From JAXDBV01 sp034678415 (GTDB lineage Bacteria > Bacteroidota > Bacteroidia > Bacteroidales > VadinHA17): DNA of 18,199 nt. Location of the stretch: positions 1 through 18,199 of the forward strand of contig JAXDBV010000068.1 in the NCBI GenBank assembly GCA_034678415.1, given 5' to 3'. The notes below the pieces were generated by a model. The model saw nothing but the letters and a program-made list of their open reading frames with translations. It searched no databases and had not been told where the DNA came from. This document shows positions 1 to 7,257 of this stretch, one piece after another. A program made the position numbers and the translations under genes. Positions within the stretch are counted from its first letter, which is position 1, and every line of letters starts with the position of its first letter.

Positions 1-70
1 GGAAGAATCGCCCTTTCAACGATTCAATCATCCAAAGTTACACGTAACGACTATCGGCGAACAAGCTCAA

Positions 71-106
71 TTTTGTTTATTTAAATTCGTTTTAAATTAA
101 ACAAAA
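71..106. repeat. AT-rich inverted repeat upstream of the yceI-like gene
   Basis: Arms at 71-85 and 91-106 pair over 15 bp with one bulged A and a 5-base loop (ttcgt). It lies 44-79 bases before the start codon at 150. There is no T-run typical of a terminator on the plus strand, so it may be an operator or an RNA leader hairpin, or the terminator of a gene outside the window. The rest of 1-149 shows no gene; a weaker 6-bp inverted repeat (gaatcg/cgattc) sits at 5-25. Confidence 0.4.
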
Positions 107-149
107 CAGGGCGAACGGTGTTTTATATTGATATAACGTTAAAAAAAGA

Positions 150-740
150 ATGAGAATGAAAGCCATTATATTACTAACGGCCTTATTGATAAGTACCGGC
201 AGTTTTGCACAGACTATCTGGGTACTGGATAAGCCGCATACGAATATCAGGTTTGTTGTCACCCATATGATCATTGCCCAAGTGGAAGGGGAGTTCAGGG
301 AGTTTGACGGCCGTGTTGCCAGCACCTCGGATGATTTCCAAGGCAGTACGGTTGAATTCCGGGCAAATACTGCCTCGATCAACACCAACAATGAGAGAAG
401 GGATGGCCACCTCAAATCACCCGATTTTTTTGATGTGGTTAACTACCCTGAGATCCTTTTTAAGGGTACGCTGGTAAAGGAGGACGGCGCATACCTTTTG
501 GCCGGTGACTTGACCATCAGGGGCGTCACAAAAAACGTAAAACTCCCTGTCAGGTATTTAGGAATGATCAACACTCAAAACGGCAGGAAGGCTGGGTTTA
601 AAATCTCCGGTTCCATCAACAGGTTTGACTACGGCGTATCATGGAACAGCAGGCTCGATACCGGCGGACTGATAGTAGGTGAAGAGGTACAGATCAGCAT
701 TAATGTGGAACTGAACGAAGTAGTTCCGTCACCAAAATAA
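150..740 (+). CDS. YceI-family exported lipid-binding-like protein
   Basis: A 196-residue protein of the YceI family, small secreted beta-barrel proteins that bind isoprenoid-type lipids in characterised members; the ligand here is unknown. Residues 1-21 form a signal peptide (basic start, hydrophobic core, cleavage after SFA), so the mature protein is periplasmic. The family signature is clear: the start WVLDKPHTNIRFVVTH, the central RDGHLKSPDFFDVVNYPEI segment, and the ITIRGVTK-like strand near residue 125 (LTIRGVTKNVKLPV). The length is normal for the family. The ATG at 150 precedes a second in-frame ATG two codons later; either gives a working signal peptide. The gene ends 15 bases before the stop of the opposing gene, with no clear terminator between them. 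Family assignment is firm; physiological role is inferred only. Confidence 0.9.
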   Translation: MRMKAIILLTALLISTGSFAQTIWVLDKPHTNIRFVVTHMIIAQVEGEFREFDGRVASTSDDFQGSTVEFRANTASINTNNERRDGHLKSPDFFDVVNYPEILFKGTLVKEDGAYLLAGDLTIRGVTKNVKLPVRYLGMINTQNGRKAGFKISGSINRFDYGVSWNSRLDTGGLIVGEEVQISINVELNEVVPSPK

Positions 741-755
741 AACAGCTACATACCG

Positions 756-1385
756 TTATTTCCCGGGGTATCCCACTGACTGCGCGAGGATGATTGCCTG
801 GTCTTCGCGCAGCTTCAAGCGGGGAGCCAGCTTTTCGCGGTCGACCATCCCCCGTGCACCGGTGGCTAGTCCCTCGGAAGCACAATAGAGGTAGACATTC
901 TGGGAGATATACCCCACATCGATATTTGCGGTTTGCAGTTTCCCTTCCAGCGGCCGGTCGCCCATCTTTGCCAGGTCGGCCACAAAGACGAGTGTCACCG
1001 GTGCATCCTTCACAAATTCCTGGGTGCCTCCCATGGCCCGCACATCTTCAGCAAGCACCAGGCTCAGATCATGTTCCGGTGCACGGTAGATATATACCCC
1101 TTCCCTGAGAAGAACATAGATGTCCGTCTCCTGCATGTTTCGTGCAGAAGGGGCGGTACGTTTCCCGTCGGGCCGGTTGATCCCCCAGGCAGCCCATAAC
1201 AGGTCGGAAAGCTGCTGACGTGTCAGGTCACGGGTGTCGAAAGCCCTCGAGGTAGCCCTCTTCGACAGAGCTTCCATCAGCGGCATACCCCCGCTTTTCT
1301 GCGGCGCTGGCAATGAAATAACCGGCTGCGAATGAATTACCGGAAAAAGAAAGAAGAAAAGAATTACGAATAATTGACCTTTCAT
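756..1385 (-). CDS. SagB/ThcOx-like nitroreductase-family protein, exported
   Basis: A 209-residue member of the nitroreductase (FMN-dependent oxidoreductase) superfamily, closest in layout to the SagB/ThcOx-type dehydrogenases. Visible family features are KRATSRAF near residues 42-49 (the usual FMN phosphate-contact region), the LSDLLWAAWGINR segment around residues 59-71, TAPSARNMQ around 78-86, and the C-terminal DVGYISQNVYLYCASEGL helix followed by a GARG loop. Residues 1-19 are a strongly hydrophobic signal peptide ending in HSQ, so the enzyme probably acts outside the cytoplasm. There is no twin-arginine motif, so how FMN is acquired is unclear. No RiPP precursor or cyclase gene is visible nearby, so a natural-product role is not supported. 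The substrate is unknown. It starts 68 bases after the SiaC-like gene ends and may share its transcript. Confidence 0.82.
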   Translation of the reverse strand: MKGQLFVILFFFLFPVIHSQPVISLPAPQKSGGMPLMEALSKRATSRAFDTRDLTRQQLSDLLWAAWGINRPDGKRTAPSARNMQETDIYVLLREGVYIYRAPEHDLSLVLAEDVRAMGGTQEFVKDAPVTLVFVADLAKMGDRPLEGKLQTANIDVGYISQNVYLYCASEGLATGARGMVDREKLAPRLKLREDQAIILAQSVGYPGK

Positions 1386-1453
1386 AACACTTACGTTTTA
1401 CATGTGGTATATGATGCGTAACTCAGGCTTGCCAATCCTTGGTGAAGGGGTTC

Positions 1454-1831
1454 CTAATGTTCCTTCGACTCAATAAAATTAAATGGCCTTTTTACCAGGC
1501 TTTCAAATATCTTCCCTAACTCCAGCATATCATCATCACCGTATTCATAATGCCACGAGATACGGATGATCTTATCCTGATCGAACTCATCACCAATCAC
1601 CTTCAGTATATTGAACACCCATTTTGAAGAACTGGTGTTGATATACTCAAACTTGAGATCTACCACCGTGGGATCCACCGGATTTCTCATGTATTTCTTA
1701 ATCCATTGATAGACCGGCTGGTAAAAACCTTTTGGGTCTTCTGAAATGGATTTCCCGCGGATTTCAATCAACCCGTTCTCCAGCCTTACAAAGGGGGTAT
1801 CGTTCGTGGCTTCGCAGATCAGAGGACTCAT
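1454..1831 (-). CDS. SiaC/DUF1987-family regulatory phosphoprotein
   Basis: A 125-residue cytoplasmic protein of the DUF1987 family, whose studied member SiaC of Pseudomonas aeruginosa is phosphorylated on a threonine by the kinase SiaB, dephosphorylated by SiaA, and in its free form activates the diguanylate cyclase SiaD. Family signatures seen are the N-terminal ATNDTPFVRLENGLIEIRGK strand pair, the ISEDPKGFYQPVYQWIKKY helix, and EYINTSSSKW at residues 62-71, which contains the conserved threonine position (T66). No kinase, phosphatase or cyclase partner is visible here, so the partner must lie elsewhere. It lies 134 bases downstream of the anti-sigma gene in the same direction, with no terminator seen between, and has its own candidate promoter element at 1880-1887. 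Family call is strong; the phosphoswitch role is by analogy. Confidence 0.85.
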   Translation of the reverse strand: MSPLICEATNDTPFVRLENGLIEIRGKSISEDPKGFYQPVYQWIKKYMRNPVDPTVVDLKFEYINTSSSKWVFNILKVIGDEFDQDKIIRISWHYEYGDDDMLELGKIFESLVKRPFNFIESKEH

Positions 1832-1879
1832 ACCTGTTAAAATAATAACGGTTAAAATTAAAACATTAAATCAATACTG

Positions 1880-1887
1880 CAAATTTA
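1880..1887 (-). promoter_or_regulatory. Candidate Bacteroidota -7 promoter element of the SiaC-like gene
   Basis: On the minus strand this reads TAAATTTG, an exact match to the Bacteroides -7 consensus TAnnTTTG, about 50 bases before the start codon at 1831. No clear -33 TTTG partner is seen at the usual distance, so this is moderate evidence only. Confidence 0.4.
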
Positions 1888-1965
1888 TGCACAGAGGGTA
1901 TAAGGGGATTGTTTACGAGAGGATTTTATTTGTTGATGAACGAGGCGAATACAAAGGGAAATGGC

Positions 1966-3159
1966 TTATTTAAGGCGGAAGGTTACAGGGAATACCATTT
2001 GCACTTCCACCAACACGCCTCCCTGTTTTCCCGGTATCCAGGGTGGAGAGGATTTTATGACACGGAGGGCTTCCCCATCCAGGGCCGGGCCGACTCCCCT
2101 GATCACCACCGGGTTTTTGATCATTCCGTCCGTGCCGATGGTTGCGCGAACGATCACCGTACCTTCAATGGATTGTTCCTGAGCATCAGAAGGGTATCTC
2201 AGGTTCCTGAGAACATAATCCGAAAAATCCTTGTAATCTTTATGAACAAATGAAGGCATTTCTTCCGCGACAATGAATACTTCCCCCGCTTGTCCGGTAT
2301 CGGGTGCGGCAGGAGCTGCCCCGTCGGCCCGCGTTGTTAGTCTTTCGGCCTTCCTTTTTTCATCTGCCAGTTCACTCTTCTCCATAACCGTTTCAACCAC
2401 GGTTTCCGCAACGATCACATTCGTTTGCCTGTCCTCGGCGATAATTGCCGTATCTGTCGCGGTCATTGTGGCATTTTCCACTCCGGCCATGGTTGTAGCC
2501 GGCCAATGGATCTCTTCAGCAGGTGTGACGGTGGCGGATTGATCCACCGCTGCTTTCACCTCCTTTCCTGACCTGCCGCTGGTCCCGGCCCCGGGTTCCT
2601 GTTTTTCCTCCTCTGCCTGCCTTACAGGCGGAGAGGCGGCCACAACAGGTTCTTCATTTTGCCGGGGCAGTTCTGTACCGGATGTTTCCTTATCCTGCTC
2701 AAGGTTCTCGGTTATCTGTCTCCCTGCCCGTTTCACATCGAACAGTGAGAAATACCCGATGATTAGCAGTACAGAGGCCGCCACGGCTACATACACCGGC
2801 CATCGTCTCGGTTTCTTCATATGGGGCGCGGGCATGATCGTGGAATAACGAACAGCAGACTCCTTTATCACGGGTTCGCGCGGGGCAGTGCTCGCTGCCA
2901 TTACATCCCGGAATGCTCCATGAAGAACCTCCTTCGAAAGTTTCTGTTGCAGCTCATCCACGATGTCCTTTTGGTGACCGGTATCGGCTATCAGACGGTA
3001 ACCACTCACCGCATCGCGGCAGAGCTCACAGCCGGAAAGATGTTTTTCTACCTTCCGTAATTCTTCCTTACTGAGCTGGCCGGTATTTAGCAACTGGATG
3101 GTTCTCAACTCCAGACAACCTGTTTCAGTGAACAACCGGATTTCTTCATTCGCTTTCAT
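1966..3159 (-). CDS. Membrane anti-sigma factor with C-terminal TonB-type domain
   Basis: A 397-residue inner-membrane protein. Residues about 10-55 form an anti-sigma zinc-finger-type domain with the H-x3-C-x2-C signature (H40, C44, C47), expected to hold the sigma factor in the cytoplasm. A single transmembrane helix spans about residues 121-140, followed by a long low-complexity, Pro/Glu/Thr/Ala-rich periplasmic linker to about residue 290. The last 100 residues, from FIVAEEMP to the end, match TonB C-terminal domains (NLRYPSDAQ, EGTVIVRATIGTDG, GALDGEALR-like helix, PPWIPGKQGG). The start ATG overlaps the sigma-factor stop by 4 nt (ATGA) and is preceded by GAGGAGG, pointing to translational coupling and a matched sigma/anti-sigma pair. 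The fused TonB domain suggests that the sensor end touches TonB-dependent envelope machinery; that is inference. Confidence 0.87.
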   Translation of the reverse strand: MKANEEIRLFTETGCLELRTIQLLNTGQLSKEELRKVEKHLSGCELCRDAVSGYRLIADTGHQKDIVDELQQKLSKEVLHGAFRDVMAASTAPREPVIKESAVRYSTIMPAPHMKKPRRWPVYVAVAASVLLIIGYFSLFDVKRAGRQITENLEQDKETSGTELPRQNEEPVVAASPPVRQAEEEKQEPGAGTSGRSGKEVKAAVDQSATVTPAEEIHWPATTMAGVENATMTATDTAIIAEDRQTNVIVAETVVETVMEKSELADEKRKAERLTTRADGAAPAAPDTGQAGEVFIVAEEMPSFVHKDYKDFSDYVLRNLRYPSDAQEQSIEGTVIVRATIGTDGMIKNPVVIRGVGPALDGEALRVIKSSPPWIPGKQGGVLVEVQMVFPVTFRLK

Positions 3160-3779
3160 TCGTCCTCCTCAATAAGGTTTTTTAAATTCCTCTTCCCGTT
3201 CTGTATGTGGCTTTTTACCTGGTTGAGGGAAAAGCCGGTCATCTCTGCTATCTCCCTGTATGATTTTTTATCAAGGTACATAAGCCTGATACATACCTGC
3301 TGCGCTTCATTGAGCCGCAGCAGTGCACGCTGAAGCTTTTCGAGGATATTCTCCATTGCATCGTCTCCAACATTTAGATACATATCCCCGGCAATTTCCA
3401 TAATCCCCGCGTTATTTATTTCACCGTAACGATCCCTCATGCCATTCTCACCCGTCTGCCGCCGTATTTTTATCAGGCAATGATTACGTGAAACGGAGTA
3501 CAGCCAGGTTTTAAAAAAAGTGATTTCCCGCACAGCCAGTTCATCCATGAGCTTTTCAAAAATCTCCATCACCGCATCCCTGGCCGCTTCCTCATCTTTA
3601 AGATATTTCATGCATACACCAAAAACCAGGTGGGTATACCTCTCGAACAGCAGGCCTATCAGGTCCACATCGCCCTTCTCCCTGTACATCCTCAACAGGC
3701 TCTCGTCGGAGAGAGGCTGATCAGACAACCAGTGCCTATACCACTTCTCCTTAAACTTTATGAACAGTGATAACCACAT
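3156..3779 (-). CDS. ECF-type RNA polymerase sigma factor
   Basis: A 207-residue sigma-70-family factor of the extracytoplasmic-function type. Region 2 lies at about residues 45-105 (FERYTHLVFGVCMKYLKDEEAARD subsegment, then FFKTWLYSVSRNHCL, the usual core-binding and -10 recognition helices). Region 4 lies at about 150-203, with a helix-turn-helix at SYREIAEMTGFSLNQVKSHI, for -35 recognition. Region 3 is absent, as expected for the ECF group. It is co-transcribed with and overlaps the downstream anti-sigma gene. A divergently transcribed VIT/vWA protein lies 222 bases away and is a likely member of the same module and perhaps a target. The start at 3779 sits only 4 bases after a promoter-like TAGATTTG, so either the mRNA is nearly leaderless or translation starts further in. 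Confidence 0.92.
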   Translation of the reverse strand: MWLSLFIKFKEKWYRHWLSDQPLSDESLLRMYREKGDVDLIGLLFERYTHLVFGVCMKYLKDEEAARDAVMEIFEKLMDELAVREITFFKTWLYSVSRNHCLIKIRRQTGENGMRDRYGEINNAGIMEIAGDMYLNVGDDAMENILEKLQRALLRLNEAQQVCIRLMYLDKKSYREIAEMTGFSLNQVKSHIQNGKRNLKNLIEEDE

Positions 3780-3783
3780 GGTG

Positions 3784-3814
3784 CAAATCTACTGAAAAAC
3801 ATAAGGCAATTCAA
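3784..3814 (-). promoter_or_regulatory. Candidate promoter of the sigma/anti-sigma operon
   Basis: On the minus strand TTG at 3812-3814 is followed after 20 bases by TAGATTTG at 3784-3791, matching the Bacteroides -33/-7 arrangement (TTTG, about 19-21 bases, TAnnTTTG). The -7 element ends only 4 bases before the annotated ATG, implying a leaderless or nearly leaderless transcript, or a start codon placed too far upstream. Confidence 0.45.
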
Positions 3815-4001
3815 GGGCGGAAAATACGGCAGGCGGTTACGTTGTGCGATATTACAGACTCATAATCATACACTTACAAAATATCACGGATTCTTTTATG
3901 GAATTTGCCCTCCCTCTGCATCCAAATAACAAACAAATTATTGACCAGGATTTTTAGCAATACCGGCATACGTAATTCAATTATTCATTAATTCAACTAT
4001 C

Positions 4002-6380
4002 ATGAAAACACACAATTTTTTCGATCAGATGAAACGCAAGGCCATGGTAATACTCGGATTTGTAGTACCCTCTGTCGTTTGTTTTTCACAAGGAAGTCAG
4101 GGACGGGGAGCGCTTTCTTCGGGAAGGATGCCGCAACAGGAGGAGGGTGACAGAACCCTGTCGCCTTATTTCTTTGTACTGTGCGATGATCATTCCACCG
4201 ACAGGTTACCGCTCAAAGAGACCAGGGCAGATATATATATTGCAGGGGTGATTGCCGATGTGGCCATTACACAGGTGTACAGGAATGAAGGTAAAAACAC
4301 CCTGGAGGCAATCTATATTTTCCCGGCCTCGACCCGTGCTGCAGTTTACGAAATGAAAATGACCATCGGTGAGCGGGAGATCTTTGCCGTGGTGCAGGAA
4401 CGTGACAAGGCACGACTGAATTATGAGCAGGCGAAGCAGGAAGGCAAGACGGCATCGCTGCTTGAACAGCAGCGACCGAACGTGTTCCAGATGAACGTGG
4501 CCAATATCCTCCCGGGTGATGTCATCCGTGTGGAGATGAAGTACACCGAGCTGCTCATACCACTGTCAGGTGTGTATGAATTCATCTACCCTACCGTGGT
4601 GGGCCCCCGTTACAACAATCAGTCGGCCACCAACACCCCCGCGTCGGAACAGTGGCTGGCGAACCCGTATACCAGGGAGGGAGAAGAACCGTTCTACACT
4701 TTTGATCTCCACCTGGACCTCTCCACCGGGGTGCCTATACAGGATATCCGCTGTACCTCCCATGAGGTGGATATTGCCTATGAAGGGAAAGCAGCAGCCA
4801 GCATTACCCTGAAACCGACGGAAAAAAAAGGGGGAAACAAGGACTTCATTTTGCAGTACCGGCTGGCCGGTAACCAGATTGAATCAGGACTTCTCCTGTA
4901 CAGGGGAAAAGATGAAAATTTCTTCCTCGCCATGATACAACCGCCCAGGACGGTGTATGAGACGATGATACCGCCCCGGGAGTATGTCTTCATCGTTGAT
5001 GTCTCCGGTTCGATGTACGGATTCCCACTGGAAATCTCCAAGAGGCTTTTACGAGACCTGGTGGGGCAGCTGAGGGCAACCGACAGGTTCAACGTGTTAT
5101 TTTTTTCGGGTGGATCGAGTCTCTTCTCCGAAAGATCGGTTCCTGCCACACAGGAGAATATCCAAAAGGCCATACAGATGATTGATGGTCAGCGGGGTGG
5201 CGGAGGCACCGAACTGCTGGCAGCCCTTAAGAGAGCACTGGCCATCGAAGGTACAGAAGGGTTCGCACGTTCGTTCGTGATCGCCACCGATGGGTATGTG
5301 AGCGTGGAACGGGAATCATTCGACCTGATCCGTAAGAACCTGGCAAATGCCAATTTCTTCGCCTTCGGAATAGGAAGCTCGGTGAATCGTTACCTCATCG
5401 AAGGGCTGGCCCATGTGGGAATGGGAATGCCTTTTATCGTGACAAGCGAGTCGGAAGCCATACCGGCGGCTTCAACATTCCGAAAATACATACAACAGCC
5501 GGTGCTGACCAACATACAGGTGGCGTACCACGGCTTTGAGACCTATGATGTGGAACCCCTTACCGTGCCCGATGTGCTGGCCGAACGCCCGGTGATCATT
5601 TACGGGAAATGGAAAGGCAATGCCACCGGTACCATTGAACTCACCGGCAGAACAGGCAACGGGAACTACGTACAGGTTCTGAATGTGGGCAAATATTCTG
5701 TCACAGATAAAAATTCAGCCCTGAAATACCTCTGGGCAAGAGAACGGATAAGGCTGCTGGATGATTATAATAACCTTACAGGCTACGACAAGGATCAAAA
5801 GGAAACCATTACGGCTCTTGGCCTCAAATACAACCTGCTCACCCAATATACATCATTCATCGCCGTTGACTCGGAGATCAGGAACGAGGGCGGGAATGTC
5901 ACAACTGTCAAACAACCGTTACCACTACCGGAAGGAGTAAGTAATTATGCAGTGGGAGGAGCAGGATACCGGATGAACGCCAGTATGAAGTCAGCCCCCA
6001 TGGTTTGCGAGAAACAGGCGTTATATGATATAAGCGTTGAGAAGGTGGAAGAGGAGGTCGACGAGCATGCCGTGTTCATCGTGGCTGAAGAAATGCCTGC
6101 ATTCAAAGGGGGAAAGGAAGCGCTGAATAAATTTATCACTGATAACATTAAATACCCTGTTCAGCTTCTCAACAGCGGCATTAAGGGAAAAGTGTTTGTT
6201 CAGTTCGTGGTGGATACCGATGGAAGTATAAAGGACATCAGGGTTCTGCGGGGAGTCCATCCCGAACTGGACAAGGAGGCCATACGGATCATTGCCCTCA
6301 CTGCAAAGATGTGGAAACCGGGAAGGCAGGCAGGCTCCCCGGTGAAGGTTACCATGATCCTCCCCGTTGAGTTCAGGTAA
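4002..6380 (+). CDS. Secreted VIT and vWA domain protein with C-terminal TonB-type domain
   Basis: A 792-residue multidomain protein. An N-terminal signal peptide (MKRKAMVILGFVVPSVVC, then FSQ) directs export; the ATG at residue 10 (4029) gives a more typical signal peptide and may be the true start. Residues about 68-195 form a VIT domain (LEAIYIFPASTRAAVYEM and the ERDKARLNYEQAKQEGKTAS helix). A von Willebrand factor A domain at about 325-500 has an intact metal site: D333-x-S335-x-S337, T403 and D430. Residues about 691-792 are a TonB-type C-terminal domain beginning FIVAEEMP, as in the anti-sigma protein. No transmembrane helix follows the signal peptide, so the TonB domain is not anchored in the inner membrane. 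It is divergent from the sigma operon and ends at a terminator. Probable role: envelope protein-protein interaction or signalling; ligand unknown. Confidence 0.87.
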   Translation: MKTHNFFDQMKRKAMVILGFVVPSVVCFSQGSQGRGALSSGRMPQQEEGDRTLSPYFFVLCDDHSTDRLPLKETRADIYIAGVIADVAITQVYRNEGKNTLEAIYIFPASTRAAVYEMKMTIGEREIFAVVQERDKARLNYEQAKQEGKTASLLEQQRPNVFQMNVANILPGDVIRVEMKYTELLIPLSGVYEFIYPTVVGPRYNNQSATNTPASEQWLANPYTREGEEPFYTFDLHLDLSTGVPIQDIRCTSHEVDIAYEGKAAASITLKPTEKKGGNKDFILQYRLAGNQIESGLLLYRGKDENFFLAMIQPPRTVYETMIPPREYVFIVDVSGSMYGFPLEISKRLLRDLVGQLRATDRFNVLFFSGGSSLFSERSVPATQENIQKAIQMIDGQRGGGGTELLAALKRALAIEGTEGFARSFVIATDGYVSVERESFDLIRKNLANANFFAFGIGSSVNRYLIEGLAHVGMGMPFIVTSESEAIPAASTFRKYIQQPVLTNIQVAYHGFETYDVEPLTVPDVLAERPVIIYGKWKGNATGTIELTGRTGNGNYVQVLNVGKYSVTDKNSALKYLWARERIRLLDDYNNLTGYDKDQKETITALGLKYNLLTQYTSFIAVDSEIRNEGGNVTTVKQPLPLPEGVSNYAVGGAGYRMNASMKSAPMVCEKQALYDISVEKVEEEVDEHAVFIVAEEMPAFKGGKEALNKFITDNIKYPVQLLNSGIKGKVFVQFVVDTDGSIKDIRVLRGVHPELDKEAIRIIALTAKMWKPGRQAGSPVKVTMILPVEFR

Positions 6381-6421
6381 GAGAACCAGACCGGTTTGTT
6401 TGTATATACAAAGGATCGTGG

Positions 6422-6449
6422 GAAAGGGGCGAAAGCCCCTTTCTTTTTT
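6422..6449 (+). terminator. Rho-independent terminator after the VIT/vWA gene
   Basis: A perfect 9-bp stem (gaaaggggc / gcccctttc) with a GAAA tetraloop is followed by six T. It starts 41 bases after the stop codon at 6380. Confidence 0.9.
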
Positions 6450-6929
6450 CCGGCCAATTATTTAATCCTGTTACCCTTGTCCTGTGAGAAGGGGAGGCTC
6501 ATTCGTCCTGGCAACGTCAGCCTGCCGGCATGCATCTACTCTTCCCGGCGTCTTTTAATGTACACTCCTTTTAATGGAGCAGGTGTTACCGTACAACAAA
6601 TGAAATTACGTATTTATTTACTGAATTCCCTCTCATTTATTTTCGTAATTTTTACCTGTACATCCGTGGGAAAACCGGTGATCCTGCTTTTTATGACTGT
6701 ATCGAATTTTTCGCCGTTCACGCTGAAGATGAATCAAGGGATGAACCGTTGTTTAACCATCCGTTAATACCGGACCATCTAATGGAATCATGAAGGAAGG
6801 CCGGAGGGGAGTAATTCTGTCACGGGGGAAAAAAGAGCGTTGCAGAAACCTCCTATCCTTATATAATCTATTCCCCGTTGAGGTTCTCCGCTTCTCCGGC
6901 TGTGAGGGAAAAGCTCCGTATCAATTGTT
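6450..6929. other. 480-base stretch without a convincing gene
   Basis: No ORF here has clear coding character over its length. A short lipoprotein-like reading starts at ATG 6600 (MKLRIYLL, then a hydrophobic run to FTCTS). From about 6680 a different frame reads as a charged, protein-like segment (DPAFYDCIEFFAVHAEDE) that stops at 6793. This may be a frameshifted remnant of a small lipoprotein gene. No RNA gene or terminator was recognised after 6450. Confidence 0.35.
6600..6793 (+). pseudogene. Possible frameshifted remnant of a small lipoprotein gene
   Basis: The ATG at 6600 opens a short reading frame with a lipoprotein-like signal (MKLRIYLLNSLSFIFVIF, then TCTS). In that frame it continues as low-quality sequence to a stop near 6767. 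The -1 frame instead reads an acidic, well-balanced segment (DPAFYDCIEFFAVHAEDESR) and ends in HPLIPDHLMES with a TGA at 6791-6793. Joining the two would need one frameshift between about 6660 and 6680. No family is recognised, and chance reading is quite possible. Confidence 0.22.
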
Positions 6930-7160
6930 TCAGTTTCTTGAAAACAGTGTTTGTTGGCCGGCATCAAAGAGGGTGGGAGCATCTTGGTCAAATTTTTTAA
7001 GTATGGCCGTGATGATGACCTCACGCATGAACCTGGAACGGTTCTTTACCCGGTATTTCATGAAATAGGCGTTGAGCGCGTTAAACTCCCGGTCGTTGAA
7101 CATGATGGTGTGACGGTTATTCCTCTTCAGCTGTTCCCCTTTTATTTTACGCCTTTTCAA
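6930..7160 (-). CDS. Small basic protein, possible ribbon-helix-helix DNA binder
   Basis: About 76 residues when started at the TTG at 7160. The core RNNRHTIMFNDREFNALNAY followed by KNRSRFMREVIITAILKKF has the pattern of a ribbon-helix-helix DNA-binding protein: a short basic beta strand, two helices, and a conserved RSxFMRE turn. The end DAPTLFDAGQQTLF resembles the acidic tails of similar small conserved proteins in Bacteroidota. The frame stays open up to an ATG at 7280, but that extension runs through the terminator at 7204-7229 and into the cupin gene, so an internal TTG (7160 or 7169) or GTG is more likely. No partner gene, relaxase or toxin is adjacent, so role and target are unknown. 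It may regulate itself, as many such proteins do. Confidence 0.55.
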   Translation of the reverse strand: MKRRKIKGEQLKRNNRHTIMFNDREFNALNAYFMKYRVKNRSRFMREVIITAILKKFDQDAPTLFDAGQQTLFSRN

Positions 7161-7203
7161 TAGTAACAATGTATATGTACAGCGGTAAAGATATACGATA
7201 AAA

Positions 7204-7229
7204 AAAACAGGAATTGTTCTCCCTGTTTT
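7204..7229 (-). terminator. Bidirectional Rho-independent terminator after the cupin gene
   Basis: Arms aaaacagg (7204-7211) and cctgtttt (7222-7229) form an 8-bp stem with a 10-base loop. On the minus strand the stem is followed by more T, fitting termination of the cupin gene that stops at 7258. T-rich sequence also follows on the plus strand, so it could work both ways. Confidence 0.75.
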
Positions 7230-7257
7230 CTTTTTATTCACGTACGGTTGTTGAAAA

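Noticed and set aside
6396..6767. 123-codon frame after the VIT/vWA gene
   Set aside because: It begins in front of and runs through the strong terminator at 6422-6449, and its composition is not protein-like. Only its last part may be a gene remnant.
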